In this document: positions 10,341 to 21,418 of the stretch, one piece after another
How positions within the stretch are numbered: position 1 is the first letter of the stretch
Layout: every line of letters begins with the position of its first letter
DNA from: Rhododendron vialii
Taxonomy: Eukaryota > Streptophyta > Magnoliopsida > Ericales > Ericaceae
Direction of reading: 5' to 3'
DNA: 64,000 nt
Assembly (NCBI RefSeq): GCF_030253575.1
Contig: NC_080558.1
Span: 6,024,001-6,088,000, forward strand
The notes under the pieces: generated by a model
Seen by the model: the letters and a program-made list of their open reading frames with translations, nothing else
Told to the model about the DNA's origin: nothing
Database searches by the model: none
Made by a program: the position numbers and the translations under genes

Positions 10341-13283
10341 GTTGATGAAAGCAGCGAGTTTTTGCCTTTGGTGTATGAACCTGCTAGCATATCTGCATAC
10401 TGGGGAAAGAGACCACGTGCTGTTGCAACACGCATTGTACAGTGCTATCAGTTGCCGGAGGTTTTCTTTCCCGTCTTGCCTGGGATGTGATAAACAAAAA
10501 GGTTAAAGAGGTAATGTTTAGTCCTACACTTGCTATTTGGACTTACTGGTGAGTTTCTGACTGTCTCATAATTTTAATAGTCTGCACCAGCTTTTGGTAC
10601 GAATAAAAGTAATATGCAAGTTTCTTTGGTTTGATGCTTCTTTGGTTTTTTCTTGGGTTTTTGTTCTACATGTTGTGAACGTTTATAAATTACTGGGATC
10701 ATCTGTTTACAAGTTGCTCTGAAATTCACTTCTATAAACCAATAATTTGTTAGGTGTGTCTTGTTCTATTACTCATGACTTTGAAGAACAAAATACAAAA
10801 TATATTTATTTCTGCCTTGTAATTAATCTGGACGGTAGGATATTCACAAGCGTCAATTTGATCATTAAACTTTAAACTCCAATTGCTTATGAAAGACGAT
10901 ATATGGATATTCCATTGAGAATTCACCTTTTAAGTACTTTGGTTATCCTTAGGTGACAAACGTATGGTGGAGTTCTTTTGGGCTCCAGTGTTGAAGAAAA
11001 TTGGCAGGGAGTTGGAGGGGTGGAAGATAGGTCTAGGGGAGTGAATCTTGTGAATGTACTTCGTAGTTTTTTGTTCCCTTTTTGCCTGGGGGAGATGGCC
11101 GATAAGCTGGGATTTTTGAATTCCATTGGTACAAGCAACTGACAAATTGACTTAGCTATCCTACTTTAGGGTGTTAGGGGTTAAAATTTTATACATGTCC
11201 ATCTTTCTTCTCCATTGTTCCTTGTCTATTAGTATTGACTATTATTTCGATTTTCCGGTAACTAGAATGAAGTTTCTCGAGCTATTGGGCTAAGGGATAT
11301 TGTCACCTCTTTGGGTCCAGCATACATAAAACTTGGGCAAGCATTGAGCATTCGACCAGATATACTGTCACCTGCTGCAATGACTGAGCTGCAAAAGCTC
11401 TGTGATGAGGTATGAGTGGCCTTTCATTTAACAATTCAACATCCACTAAAACTACATATGATTCAACTGCAAGGTCGCTGAATTTGTTTCACTGTTTTTC
11501 TAAAAATCAGGTTGGACTTGCTCTGTTATACTTAGGGAATGCTCTCTCTTTTTATCCGTGTTAGGAATGCTCCTTCAAATAGCCTAATGCATCTCTATCT
11601 TAATTCTGTAATGAACTTCTGTTTGTAATTTGGTGATGGTTACGAGTATCTGAAAATGAAAAGGACAAAGAAGCCGAACAAAAGGGTGTTCGGAAGTAGA
11701 TAAGGAAGTTCTGAGATAAATAGGACATGAGGATGTGCAAATTGGAAGATTTGGAAAGTGGTTGCCTCTTAATTGCTATTTCTTGAAGTCACTGAGGCGG
11801 CATGAAGTACCATGGATGGGATTCTAATATTTTAACTTGGTTTGCTAGTGATAAACTGAACATTATAATAGCTTGTTGCATGTAGAGGTAGTGGCTCAAT
11901 TTTTTGGTAACAAAGGGCACAAGAAGTATCCCAAGAATAATTTTTCTCTGTATGATTATGGTTCCATTGTGGACTCATCCCTGCAGAGTAAACCTTGGAC
12001 ACCTGCAACAACCAACATGAATTTTCTACTTTCAGTGTTGACTTATTGTTTCTCTCTTCGTACTTTTGAAGGTTCCCTCATATCCAGATGATGTTGCTAT
12101 GGCTCTTATAGAGGAGGAGCTTGGTCAGCTGTGGTATAACATCTATTCTGAGCTGACTTCCTCACCAATAGCGGCTGGTAATCTCCACAATTGATATTGT
12201 TACCTGAGTGAACATTATTTTAGAGCATGGGGATGTCCAGTTGAAATAGTGAATTATAATTACCGTTTGGTTGTTCGGTTATTATTTCATAAGTAGAGTC
12301 TGCATGAGCCTTGAGTTGTACACTGGTAAATACTTGTCCCTAAAACGTACCCGCAAAATGTCTGGCCTTGTTGCTTAATACATATATTTTTCTCATGAAC
12401 TTTTTTGGCAGCATCTCTTGGACAGGTGTACAAGGGTCGGCTAAAGGAGAATGGGGATTTGGTTGCTGTAAAGTACAGAGGCCATTTGTCCTCGAGACAG
12501 TGACAGTTGATTTGTTCGTCATAAGGAACTTGGGCTTGGTTCTTCGGAAGTTCCCTCAGGTACTTTTCCTAAATCACAAGTCTTGCAGTCTATTTTTTGT
12601 CCTGAAGGGATTTTTTTGTCATTTTGTAAGGGAAAACTGTAGTTTCGCTGATGCTTCCTTTCATAAAACTGTTATTATTCAGGTTTCTATTGATGTTGTT
12701 GGTTTGGTGGATGAATGGGCTGCCCGTTTCTTTGAGGAGCTTGATTATGTTAATGAGGGCGAAAATGGAACATTCTTCGCTGAGAATATCTATGTAGCAC
12801 GGACACTTCGTCGGAGCTCACGTACTGGTGTCGGACACTTTTCGGACACCGACACTCCCGGACACTCTCCGGACACGTGTCCGACACTTCTCCCGGAGTG
12901 TCCTATTTTTTTTTCTAATATTTGGGGTCTGACACTCTTTCGACACTTTACGGACACTTTCAGGACACTTTAGGGGTAAACATGCAGTTATAAGGACTTT
13001 TAAAATGGATCAAAGTGTACACTTTAGGGACACTTCGGAAGGACACTCTAGGGTCACTCTCTTTGTTTGAATGTGCTCTCTTTCTTTCTCTCTTTGATCA
13101 AATTTAGGGCTATCTCGTTATAATATTATTAAACTTTTATCTTATTTGAATATTTTTTAATCTATATAACGTGTCCCCCAACGTGTCGTGTCCCCTGTTT
13201 TTTGAAAATTTGCGTGTCGGGGTGTCAATGTCGTGTCGTGTCCGTGCTACATAGGCTGAGATGATGAAAAAGACCTTCCACAG
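10341..13283 (+). pseudogene. ABC1K (UbiB-type) atypical kinase, truncated fragment
   Basis: Exons at 10341-10510, 11266-11409, 12072-12177, 12412-12559 and 12683-12789 plus 13255-13283 encode the N-terminal half of a chloroplast ABC1 kinase, most like plant ABC1K1/ABC1K3 proteins of plastoglobules, which act on prenylquinone metabolism. Visible marks are the KxGQ signature in YIKLGQALSIRPD, the glycine-rich SPIAAASLGQVYKG and the invariant Lys in VAVK. The copy is dead. The transit-peptide exon and the whole catalytic C-lobe are absent. Single bases are missing near 10,442 (after RIVQ), near 12,475 (VAVK/VQRP) and near 13,271 (MMKK/DLPQ). A hAT MITE interrupts the fifth exon. Splice sites are otherwise well kept, so decay is fairly recent or the fragment was moved with its introns. 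Confidence 0.9.
12790..13254. mobile_element. hAT MITE with perfect 17-bp inverted repeats inside an ABC1K exon
   Basis: Both ends carry CTATGTAGCACGGACAC in inverted orientation. The inside is built from GGACAC and GTGTCC words. The right flank GCTGAGAT matches the left flank GCTGAGA followed by ATAT, an 8-bp duplication with a small extra insertion. It splits the ABC1K codons for FAE and MMKK. This is the cleanest of four related copies in the window. Confidence 0.88.
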
Positions 13284-14018
13284 GTGGGTTTGAGTATCTT
13301 TACAAGTTTTTTTCATTTTTTTTAATCCAACTTATGTGTTGACAATTTCACTCTTTGCGGAGTTTTAAGTCAGATACTGTCAGTTGCATGCTTAATGGTA
13401 TTTATTGGACAGCCAAATATCAGAAAGCTAGTCATGGTTTCAAAAGAAACATGTGATCGCATGCCTAAGTCTAAAAGTCACGCTACTTGCTTCCTGTTGG
13501 AACCATGTTGTATGGACCCTTAAATATACTGCATTTGGGGTTGCTGCCAATCAACCTGATTGGCTCAGTTGGAAAAACCAGGGGTGAAGAACACCAAAGA
13601 TTTTAAGGTTCCAACAAGGATGTTTGGTTCTGCATTTGTGCTGTATGATTGCGAATATATCACTCAGCGTCTCAGCCACAATTTTTAACTAAGCCAAAGA
13701 GTGTTGTTTTGTGAATCAATTAGAAGGATTCCACCCAGGGAACTACTAAAAGTTGGACAAATGAAAATAGTATGGTCTTGGTTGATTGTCATGTAGATAT
13801 TATAACCTACTCTTGAATCTTGACATATCAATTGCATATCTTTTTAAGTATTTCTAAATTACCCCTTTGCATTTTTGAGTCCCATAGAAGGTTTTTGAGG
13901 ATTCCATTTTACCATTTTGTAGTTTCTCTCATTTGTTTTTTTGAGTTTGACTGCAAACTATCAAATATTGTTGCGAGAGACACCTCTTGTATGTTACACC
14001 ATCTGCCCTTATGCGCAG
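13284..14018 (+). other. Junction between the ABC1K and beta-amylase remnants
   Basis: Intron-like sequence beginning with the donor GTGGGT of the last ABC1K exon and ending with the acceptor ATGCGCAG of the first surviving beta-amylase exon. It therefore joins an intron of one gene to an intron of another. I see neither an ABC1K downstream exon nor beta-amylase exon 1 in it, and no clear terminal repeat marking the seam. Confidence 0.55.
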
Positions 14019-14547
14019 GATAAGTTGAAGGGGGTGCCAGTTTACGTTATGATGCCATTGGACAGCGTGACAATGGGGAACACTATTAACCGGAGGAAGG
14101 CGATGAACGCGAGCCTGCAGGCTCTGAAGAGTGCCGGGGTGGAAGGGGTGATGATGGACGTGTGGTGGGGCCTGGTGGAGAGAGAGAAACCAGGGGAGTA
14201 CAATTGGGGAGGGTATTCTGAGCTGTTGGAGATGGCCAAGAAGCATGGGCTCAAGGTGCAGGCGGTCATGTCGTTTCACCAGTGTGGAGGAAACGTTGGG
14301 GACTCTTGCACGTGAGTACTTTTGCTTCTCTCAACTTATCTTACCCTTTTCTGTTTCGACTTTTTTGCTTCTTTTATTGCTTGCATATGCCTTTCATGTT
14401 AAGGTTGTGGTAGCTGAAAAATTGGAGTAATGTGTTATTGAGTCTTCTTTTTTTTCTAGTTGAAATGCAATTGGTTATAGAATAAATGGGATAAAGTTAA
14501 AGGTCTGAAAAAGTTGAAAATTTGTGTTGGTAGTTTAGGATAAGGAA

Positions 14548-14714
14548 AATGCTAACCTCCGCCCATTAGATAGAGGATAATGTTTAGAAAGCGTATTGAT
14601 ATTCGCAAAAGTGTATTGATATCAGTATATTGATCTCGGTGAAATGTATATTGATATCCAAATTTATTTGTCATTATATGCTTATCCTCCGCCTAATGGG
14701 CGGAGATTAACAAG
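14548..14714. mobile_element. Short MITE in a beta-amylase intron
   Basis: An inverted pair, CTAACCTCCGCCCATTAG at 14,552 and CTAATGGGCGGAGATTAA near 14,692, bounds about 150 bases of AT-rich sequence with repeated TATTGATAT words. No transposase is present and the target duplication is unclear. The superfamily cannot be assigned. Confidence 0.65.
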
Positions 14715-15731
14715 ACCGTTAAGATAAAAGGGCGTTTGGTTGTTCAAAAGTTGAAGCAGTTTATCATCATACTCGTACCTTTGTTCTTGTTGAAAAGCAA
14801 TTGTTTAGTGTAAGTAGAAAATGGTGGGAAATAGAACCTGTAGCTTAAGATAAAAGGGGATGGAGCCAGTTGAGTCTTTTGTCTTTGACACCAGAAATTA
14901 AATACTACCCCACTTGTCCAAGAAAGCAAGAATAGCAGGCCATATCAGATTCAAATGGTATCCCTTTTGATCTCTCCGCTTTATGCTGTTCATCTACTAG
15001 TTTCCAGTGGTTGAATCAGTATGTGAAGCTGAATTTCCAGTGTGTGGATGTTGTAGGATTATGTTCCTTTTCCTAACATCGATTAGTCCGGGTTTTATAT
15101 ACCCCGGGTTTTATATACCGGATCCCTCTGCCCAAGGGGGCTGTGGAAGAGATTGACAAAGACCCTGACCTTGCCTACACAGATCAATGGGGAAGGAGAA
15201 ATTATGAGTGCATATCACTTAGCTGTGATACTCTTCCAGTCCTCAAGGGACTCACTCCTATCCAGTGTTATGGTGACTTCATGCTCGCTTTTAGAGACAA
15301 ATTTGATCACCTTCTGGGGGATACCATTGTGGTAATTACTCATCTGTAGTATTTCCATAATTGATTGTTGAATTAGTTATTTGATATATGCTTCTGAGTA
15401 CAGCTGTATGCATGGATCCTTTGGAATACCTTTTAAGCACAACCAGGGCGTACCTTCCGTTAACCTGACAATCGTTAGTTTTGCATTTTTGCTGTTCGAT
15501 GTAAAGGGTATCTTTTTTGTACATAATGTCACTCCATGCAAGCGCTGTAAAAGCAGACTGTCAGGTGCAATATGGAATGCCATGAAACACATAAGTGGAC
15601 CCCTTCCTAACATCCCATTGGTTTTAGGAGAGATGGTGGAACTTGATAGAGTATACATAAACCTGATGCTAATATAAACTGATGAAAACTGAAGGGTCAA
15701 TGTACCCAGGATCGATGTCACTTAAGATCTT

Positions 15732-16140
15732 AGTAGCATGAAGCGGGAGCGGGGGTGGGAGCGGGTGCGGGTGCGGGGGAGCGGAGGCACCTAGAAGCTC
15801 CTAAGGTTGGGCGCCTAAGAAGCGTATATAGATTTCATATAAATACGTATATAAAGTATCTTTAAATACTTAACCATTGAAGGAAAAAAGTGATTACTTA
15901 TGAGAATTTTCGTGATCTTAAAGGGTACTTATAGGAAGTTAGATATTTTCAATTTGCAAAACTTCTTGAGTGATAAGATTTTCATATTTTTATTTCCACA
16001 ATGGCATAACTCCCTTAAGAATAAGAGAATAGTTGCCTTAACCACACCCAATAAGCTCCCATGTTAGTTGGGAGCAAGCTCCCGTCTCGAGGGGAGCGAG
16101 CTCCCGTCAAGCTCCCATCTTGAGAGAGCACCCATTTTAG
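15732..16140. repeat. GGGAGC/GCTCCC-rich repeat in a beta-amylase intron
   Basis: A G-rich array of GGGAGCGGG words at 15,742-15,785 and a C-rich array of AGCTCCCGTC words at 16,065-16,125 face each other across about 300 bases of AT-rich sequence, so the two sides could pair. It may be a degenerate non-autonomous transposon. Its ends and target duplication are not resolved. Confidence 0.5.
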
Positions 16141-16411
16141 AAGGATCTTTCTACTAAGGCATGAATATATGCTCTCTGAGTGTAGGATTCTATGACATAC
16201 TTTTTACGCATAATCATGGCTTACCTTTTGTTACTTCCGGCAAATGTTAGTTTTGTGGTTATGTGGAAAGAGCGATCCTATGTTCCACTGGTTGTGCATT
16301 TAAACTTAGAAAACCAAAAGGCCAATAGACCCTGTACTCGTGCCAACTAAGCATTAATATCGTGAGAAATTTTGTTGATCATTGATCTGACTTTTTTCTG
16401 TTTGATTTTAG

Positions 16412-16594
<183 letters not shown>

Positions 16595-17418
16595 TAATCT
16601 TGTAAATTCTGCTTATTGTCACGTAATGTAGTACATGCTCAGTCACCTAAAAGCTGCGGCAGAAGCTGCCGGGAAGCCAGAATGGGGAAGCACAGGCCCA
16701 ACAGATGCCAGAAGATACCAACTTCTTCCGAAAGGAAGGTGGCGGTTGGAACAGCCCTTATGGGGACTTTTTCCCCACTTGGTATTCGCAGATGCTTCCG
16801 AACCACGGCGACAGAATACTGTCCTCTGCCAAGTGCCAAGGCCATTTTCGATAATACAGGTGTCAAAATCTCCGTTAAGGTTGCAGGCATTCACTGGCAT
16901 TACGGGACCCGATCCCATGCACCTGAGCTCACAGCGGGGTATTACAACACCAGTTTCCATGACGGGTACCTTCCATCGCTCTGATGTTAGCATGCCACGG
17001 TGCCGTTTTCAACTTCACTTGCATCGAAATGCGGGACCATGAGCAGCCTCAGGATGTGCAATGCTCGCCCGAGAAGCTGGTCAGGCAAGTGGGCCTGGCC
17101 ACTCGGGAAGCTCAAGTCCTGCTTGCCGGGGAAAACTCGCTGCCTCGGTACAATGAGTTTGCACACGAACAGATTTTACAGGCATCGTCTATGAACATCG
17201 ATGGAGAAGATACAGATATGTGTGCGTTCACGTATTTGAGAATGAATCCACACATGTATCAGCCAGATAATTGGAGGCGGTTTGTGGTGTTTTTGAAGAA
17301 GATAAAGGAAGGAAAGGGTGCGAACCGGTGTCGGGAGGAGGTGGAGAGGGAGGCGGAGCATTTCGTGCATGTGACACGGCCTTTGGTGCGGGAAGCAGCT
17401 GTTGCTCCCATGCAATAG

Positions 17419-18174
17419 AAGTTTTAGGGTTAGTGTATTCTGTACTAAAAATAGGTGAGTTATCCATTGAAGGCTTCATGTAAGCAAGGTGATGAGCAGA
17501 GAAATTGAATTGGGTCTCTAGCCTCTCCCAACTTTGATTTGGATTATGGTTTTACAGCGTAAACAATGTCCCTTTAGTTCCTCTATTTTTTTTAGGTAAA
17601 AGGAGGACTGCTAGTTTCTAAGAGCTGCCGCTTGTTAAAGGTTAGGTGGGTCTCCTGTTCTTCTCGCCTATACCACGTTGATTAGAAATTACATGGGTAC
17701 TATCACCGGTGTTGTATGTACTATTTCATGGGGCCAAGATAAGAATGGCACAGAAGTTAAACTACGCATAACTATAATTCATGTACTCCATCTTTTTTAC
17801 TCTCTTTCTCTCTCTCTCTCTCTGGCTGTTGTGAAGTGTTGGGCTCAAAAATGGCAATTGCTCTCTTGATTTGTGTTCATGAGAGAGATGTGGTTATGTA
17901 AGTGTTTGTTCAATTTAGGATTTGTGCAGCTTCAACTTCAATTTTCGATGGTGTTCGGTTATGGCTTTATGTTACAAAATGTCAATTTCACCCTTCATGT
18001 TAAGTCTGATTTGGATTGCCGTCTCTAGTTGATAGCTGCAATTGATAGTTTGAAATAAACTACTACTAGCGAATAACTTTAAGGATGAAGGCCAAAGACT
18101 TCTTGGCTTCTCATTCAAACTATCGTCTTGTACAACAATAACGGAGTCCTCCATCTTGTCCCCAAACTATCGTC
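17419..18174. other. Beta-amylase 3' flank, no feature recognised
   Basis: The old 3' UTR region is followed by intergenic sequence. It contains a CT microsatellite near 17,803-17,822. No exon-like frames and no clear terminal repeats were seen. Confidence 0.4.
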
Positions 18175-18176
18175 TC

Positions 18177-18743
18177 GTAGGGTTTTAAAAACGGTCGCTC
18201 CGTTACGGAACAAGTTTTGGAAGGCCTGATATCGTTATGGGTGAAAATAACGGCATTACAAAAATTCACGTACATATCGATCACTATGGCCGTTATGTAT
18301 CGTGTAGCAGTCATTACATGCACTACAGGACCGTTGCGCCTACAGAACACTTAGAACAACTATTCTTTTTTTTTTTTTCCATTCTCAGACCTTCATATAA
18401 CTTTTTGAGATGTCTTTATGTGCTAAAGTAATATTTTGAGAACCAAACTCTTGTTAGAATGAGAAAAAAACAACTTCAATTTCATTCTTAAAACACAACA
18501 TTTGATCAAGTCTTACTTAAAATTGCTTGTAAAAGTAAAATATAGCTTCAAAACATTCAGTTTAGTCATAAATAAGCTTAGAGCATGTGTACCTATGAAG
18601 TTTTCAGCACTTGCTAGTGCTTGAAAAAAATTCACGAGTGCAGTATCCGATTTCTATTACACATAGACCGATACTCCTGATATTCGTTACTTGCGACCGC
18701 GACCATTACGCTAACCAATACCGCAATTTAAAACCATGCTACG
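18177..18743. mobile_element. Possible hAT-like element, degenerate
   Basis: The left edge TAGGGTTTTAAAAACGG is mirrored near 18,730 by CGCAATTTAAAACCATGCTA. Many CGTTAC/GTAACG-like words (ACGGTCGCTCCGTTACGG, GACCGCGACCATTACGC) occur in between, as in other plant hAT-derived repeats in this window. No matching 8-bp target duplication was found, so this is tentative. Confidence 0.4.
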
Positions 18744-18996
18744 GACATATAGTTCGTTCCTAAAACCAACTCTTCTATAGCATGAGGTCCAAGAATTAGA
18801 TTTGTTCTCGGTACGACCTACAACACCTAAAATTCATACATATTATCAGCAATTGTATGGAGATAAAATATGAGTCACATTTTCTTTAATTAACTAAGGA
18901 AAACCCATTTCTAGGAAGCTTTATAATGCTTGGAGATGCTTGATTTAAGGAGAAGGCCACAACAACCAGCCCAAATCCCAAGTCAAGAGCCTCAAT

Positions 18997-19083
18997 ACAC
19001 GTTCTCTACAGCTTCTTTACAATGAACTTCTCATGTCCTGTATATACCCATCCTATATATAGAACTCAAGAGAGCTATAAATA
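18997..19083 (+). promoter_or_regulatory. LEA gene promoter: ABRE-like core and TATA box
   Basis: A TATAAATA box lies at 19076-19083, about 120 bases before the start codon. An ACGT core in ACACGTTC at 18997-19004 could act as an abscisic-acid response element, which would suit a LEA gene. A second TATA-like run, CTATATATAG, lies at 19053-19062. This rests on motif and position only. Confidence 0.5.
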
Positions 19084-19200
19084 CAGCTCAATCTCACAAC
19101 CTTCAAACAGATCACAATTGCCTGAATACATTCTGAGATCAAGAACAACTTATATTTTTTTTTGTAGACCCGTGTTCGTAGTTTCAGAAGGAAAAGAACA

Positions 19201-19697
19201 ATGTCGAGTGCCCAACAAAAGGCAGGCCAAGCCCAGGGTCAGGCCAAGGTTAGTAGTATTCACCAAGTTGGTGGTTTATGATTTTTCATTGACCGTTTCG
19301 GCCTCTGATTACTGAAGTGATTATGCATATATGTGTGTGTGCTTGTTTGTGTATTTTGCTTGGGAAGGCCAAGACTCAGGAGTGGGTGCAGACGGCCCAG
19401 AGTACAGCGAATAAGGCTTGCGACAAGGCGGCTGATTCCAAAGAGGAGGCCCAGCAAGGGAAAGAGCAGAGTGCCGGAATCATCCAACAGGTACAAACAT
19501 GGCCCGTCGGCCATAAAATAAGTTACATATAGAATGGTTGTACGTTATATGTAGAATCTTCCATCAAAATGACTTAGGTCCCGTTCTGCTTTTTCAAATA
19601 AGTAATTGAAAAATAAGGACTTATTTTCAAACTTTAAAATAATGGATTTACAAAAATAAATTTTAATTTTTTTTTGCAGGGTTAAAAAGATCCATAT

Positions 19698-19758
<61 letters not shown>

Positions 19759-20059
19759 CAGTAAGCCTACTATTTTTAAGCTTAAAACTTGCAAATGAGT
19801 ACTTATTTTTTAAAGATCAAAAGCGCAACGGAGCCTTAATATAGTGTCTTGGCATCTAGAAGTCATTTTAGTAGGTTTTAGTACGTACAATCCAAAATTT
19901 CTTTTGTAATTTTTCCCTAATGTAGCATTACTTCATAATGGAAATTTCCTGCTTGTTGGACAGACTGGTGAGCAAGTGATGAACATGGCGCAGGGTGCCA
20001 TAGATGGTGTGAAGAGCACACTTGGAATCAATGAAAACACTCATCATGAAAAGAAGTGA
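19201..20059 (+). CDS. Small late-embryogenesis-abundant (LEA) protein, three exons
   Basis: Exons 19201-19248, 19368-19490 and 19964-20059 join in phase to 88 aa. The protein starts MSSAQQKAGQAQGQAKAKTQ, is rich in Ala, Gln, Lys and Glu, and ends with NMAQGAIDGVKSTLGI and HHEKK. This is the layout of small amphipathic-helix LEA proteins of the KIN/UNE15 kind: soluble, disordered when hydrated, and protective of membranes and proteins during desiccation. There is no signal peptide. All donors and acceptors are canonical (GTTAGT, GTACAA; AAG, CAG). Intron 2 carries a Tourist MITE with a long TA tract. From memory, Arabidopsis UNE15 (At4g13560) lies near At4g13540, a paralogue of the coiled-coil gene found next door here, so this neighbourhood may be old. 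Confidence 0.85.
19577..19835. mobile_element. Tourist-like (PIF/Harbinger) MITE in LEA intron 2
   Basis: The ends GGTCCCGTTCTGCTTTT and (inverted) GGCTCCGTTGCGCTTTT are bounded by the 3-bp target duplication TTA (19574-19576 and 19836-19838). A pure TA microsatellite of about 55 bases (19702-19757) sits inside. It has no coding capacity. Confidence 0.8.
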
Positions 20060-20833
20060 AAGAATTTCTCCTCTCTCGATCGTCGCGTGGGAGGTGTTAT
20101 CGTAGTAGTTTGTTGCATTTCAGATTTTTATTAATTGAAGTTCAATAATCTAGAGATTTCCATGCAGAGAAGAACTCTTATCTATCAGGTTGTAATAAGA
20201 GCTGTTAGCAATTCGCAGCAACTATGAATCTTACTTCCAATATTCAACAATGTCATCTGTTTTTGTTTTTCATCTATGTTTCGAAATCTGATTTTTTTCG
20301 GAGGGAATTTTCGGATCCGTGACTTAAGATCTGCATGCTTGTTACAAATTTGGTTTGACGTATACGGCTGAAAATTCATTAATTTCGTTAATACTCTTAA
20401 GAATAGCTAATTATGGATAGCTCGAGAGCTGTCCATAATTTATCCACCACCAGCCGGATTAAATAATCTCAGCCATAAATAATTCGGGTATCCTTTTGGG
20501 CTGCTGGCATACATTGGGAATGGTCCCTCTTCCGATTGCGTAAATAATCCCCCTCCCTATGGATGATCTAATCGGGCCATAACATACAAGGCAGAAGGAA
20601 GAGGTCTCACAGGGACCCACAATTAGCTTCTTACTTCTTTCCACACAAATTTATGAAAGGGGATATCCTTCAATCGAGGCAAACTTAATTAGTAATTTCA
20701 CGTTCTATCTTGTACAGTGCTGGCTCCGATCTTTGGATTGCTCCAAGACCGACTCCAAACTTGATTGCTCACTTACTATGAAGCCATAAAAAATCAAAAG
20801 ACATGCAAGTCAAAAAAAAAAATATTTGCATTG
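20060..20833. other. LEA 3' UTR and intergenic
   Basis: The first ~150 bases are probable LEA 3' UTR; the rest is AT-rich with no recognised exon or repeat. A short inverted word pair, TAGCTCGAGAGCTGTCC, lies near 20,417. Confidence 0.4.
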
Positions 20834-21186
20834 TGTTAAAGCATCCAACTCCAAACCAATTGGCAAAGAGTGGAGAGGTTGTCTAGGCTCATATACTAGT
20901 TTTAGAGGAGATAATTAACCGATGTGGGACAAATCCCAATACTCCCCCGCACGTGTGACCCCAATTCGCACGTGGAGAGGTTAACAAAGGATCCGGAACA
21001 CACGGATCACAATGAAACAAAGTGCAACTATGGCACAAACAAAGGGGAAAAGCCTCCGAAAGTCTAGCTCTGATACCATGTTAAAGCATCCAACTCCAAA
21101 CCAATTGGCAAAGAGTGGAGAGGCTGTCTAGGCTCATATACTAATTTTGGAGGAGATAATTAACCGATGTGGGACAAATCCCAACA
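20834..21186 (-). mobile_element. TRIM (miniature LTR retrotransposon), looks whole
   Basis: Two 108-bp direct repeats (20834-20941 and 21079-21186) flank a 137-bp core. Read on the minus strand, each LTR begins TGTTGGGATTTGTCCCACAT or its variant and ends GCTTTAACA. Next to the upstream LTR is TGGTATCAGAGC, a primer-binding site complementary to initiator tRNA-Met. A purine tract GCGGGGGAG precedes the downstream LTR. The 5-bp target duplication CATTG is perfect (20829-20833 and 21187-21191). The LTRs differ at 4 of 108 positions, so the insertion is fairly young. It codes for nothing and depends on other elements for movement. Confidence 0.95.
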
Positions 21187-21191
21187 CATTG

Positions 21192-21418
21192 TGCTTTTTT
21201 GGCTTGAATTTTATCAAGAAATGATCATAATCAAATTTTCTTTTTTTGGTTGCCCTATAGTGGGGATATATTGCCCAAGTCCGAAGTCTTACCTCGGGAT
21301 TGGCTCTGATCTTGTGTGTGTATATATATAGGGAAATGCTAATCACACAAAAACAGAACACAAGATTAAATTATGTGATCCAAAAAGTACAGAGAAGTCA
21401 TATAGTGACTAATTTTCC
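21192..21418. other. 3' flank of the coiled-coil gene
   Basis: AT-rich sequence. It probably holds the 3' UTR of the minus-strand gene that ends at 21419. No other feature was seen. Confidence 0.4.

Noticed and set aside
12368-12973. A 201-codon frame through ABC1K exons and the MITE
   Set aside because: It reads an intron, one frame of two ABC1K exons, another intron and the MITE in one run; not a real coding unit.
13820-14023. Frame upstream of beta-amylase as its first exon
   Set aside because: It runs through the acceptor ATGCGCAG, has no transit peptide and does not resemble the N-terminus of beta-amylases.
16616-16993. Several overlapping frames of 80-135 codons on both strands
   Set aside because: They arise because the beta-amylase exon is frameshifted; each covers only a part of the old protein.
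21065-21082. tRNA-Met 3' end
   Set aside because: Only the primer-binding complement next to a TRIM LTR; no tRNA body is present.
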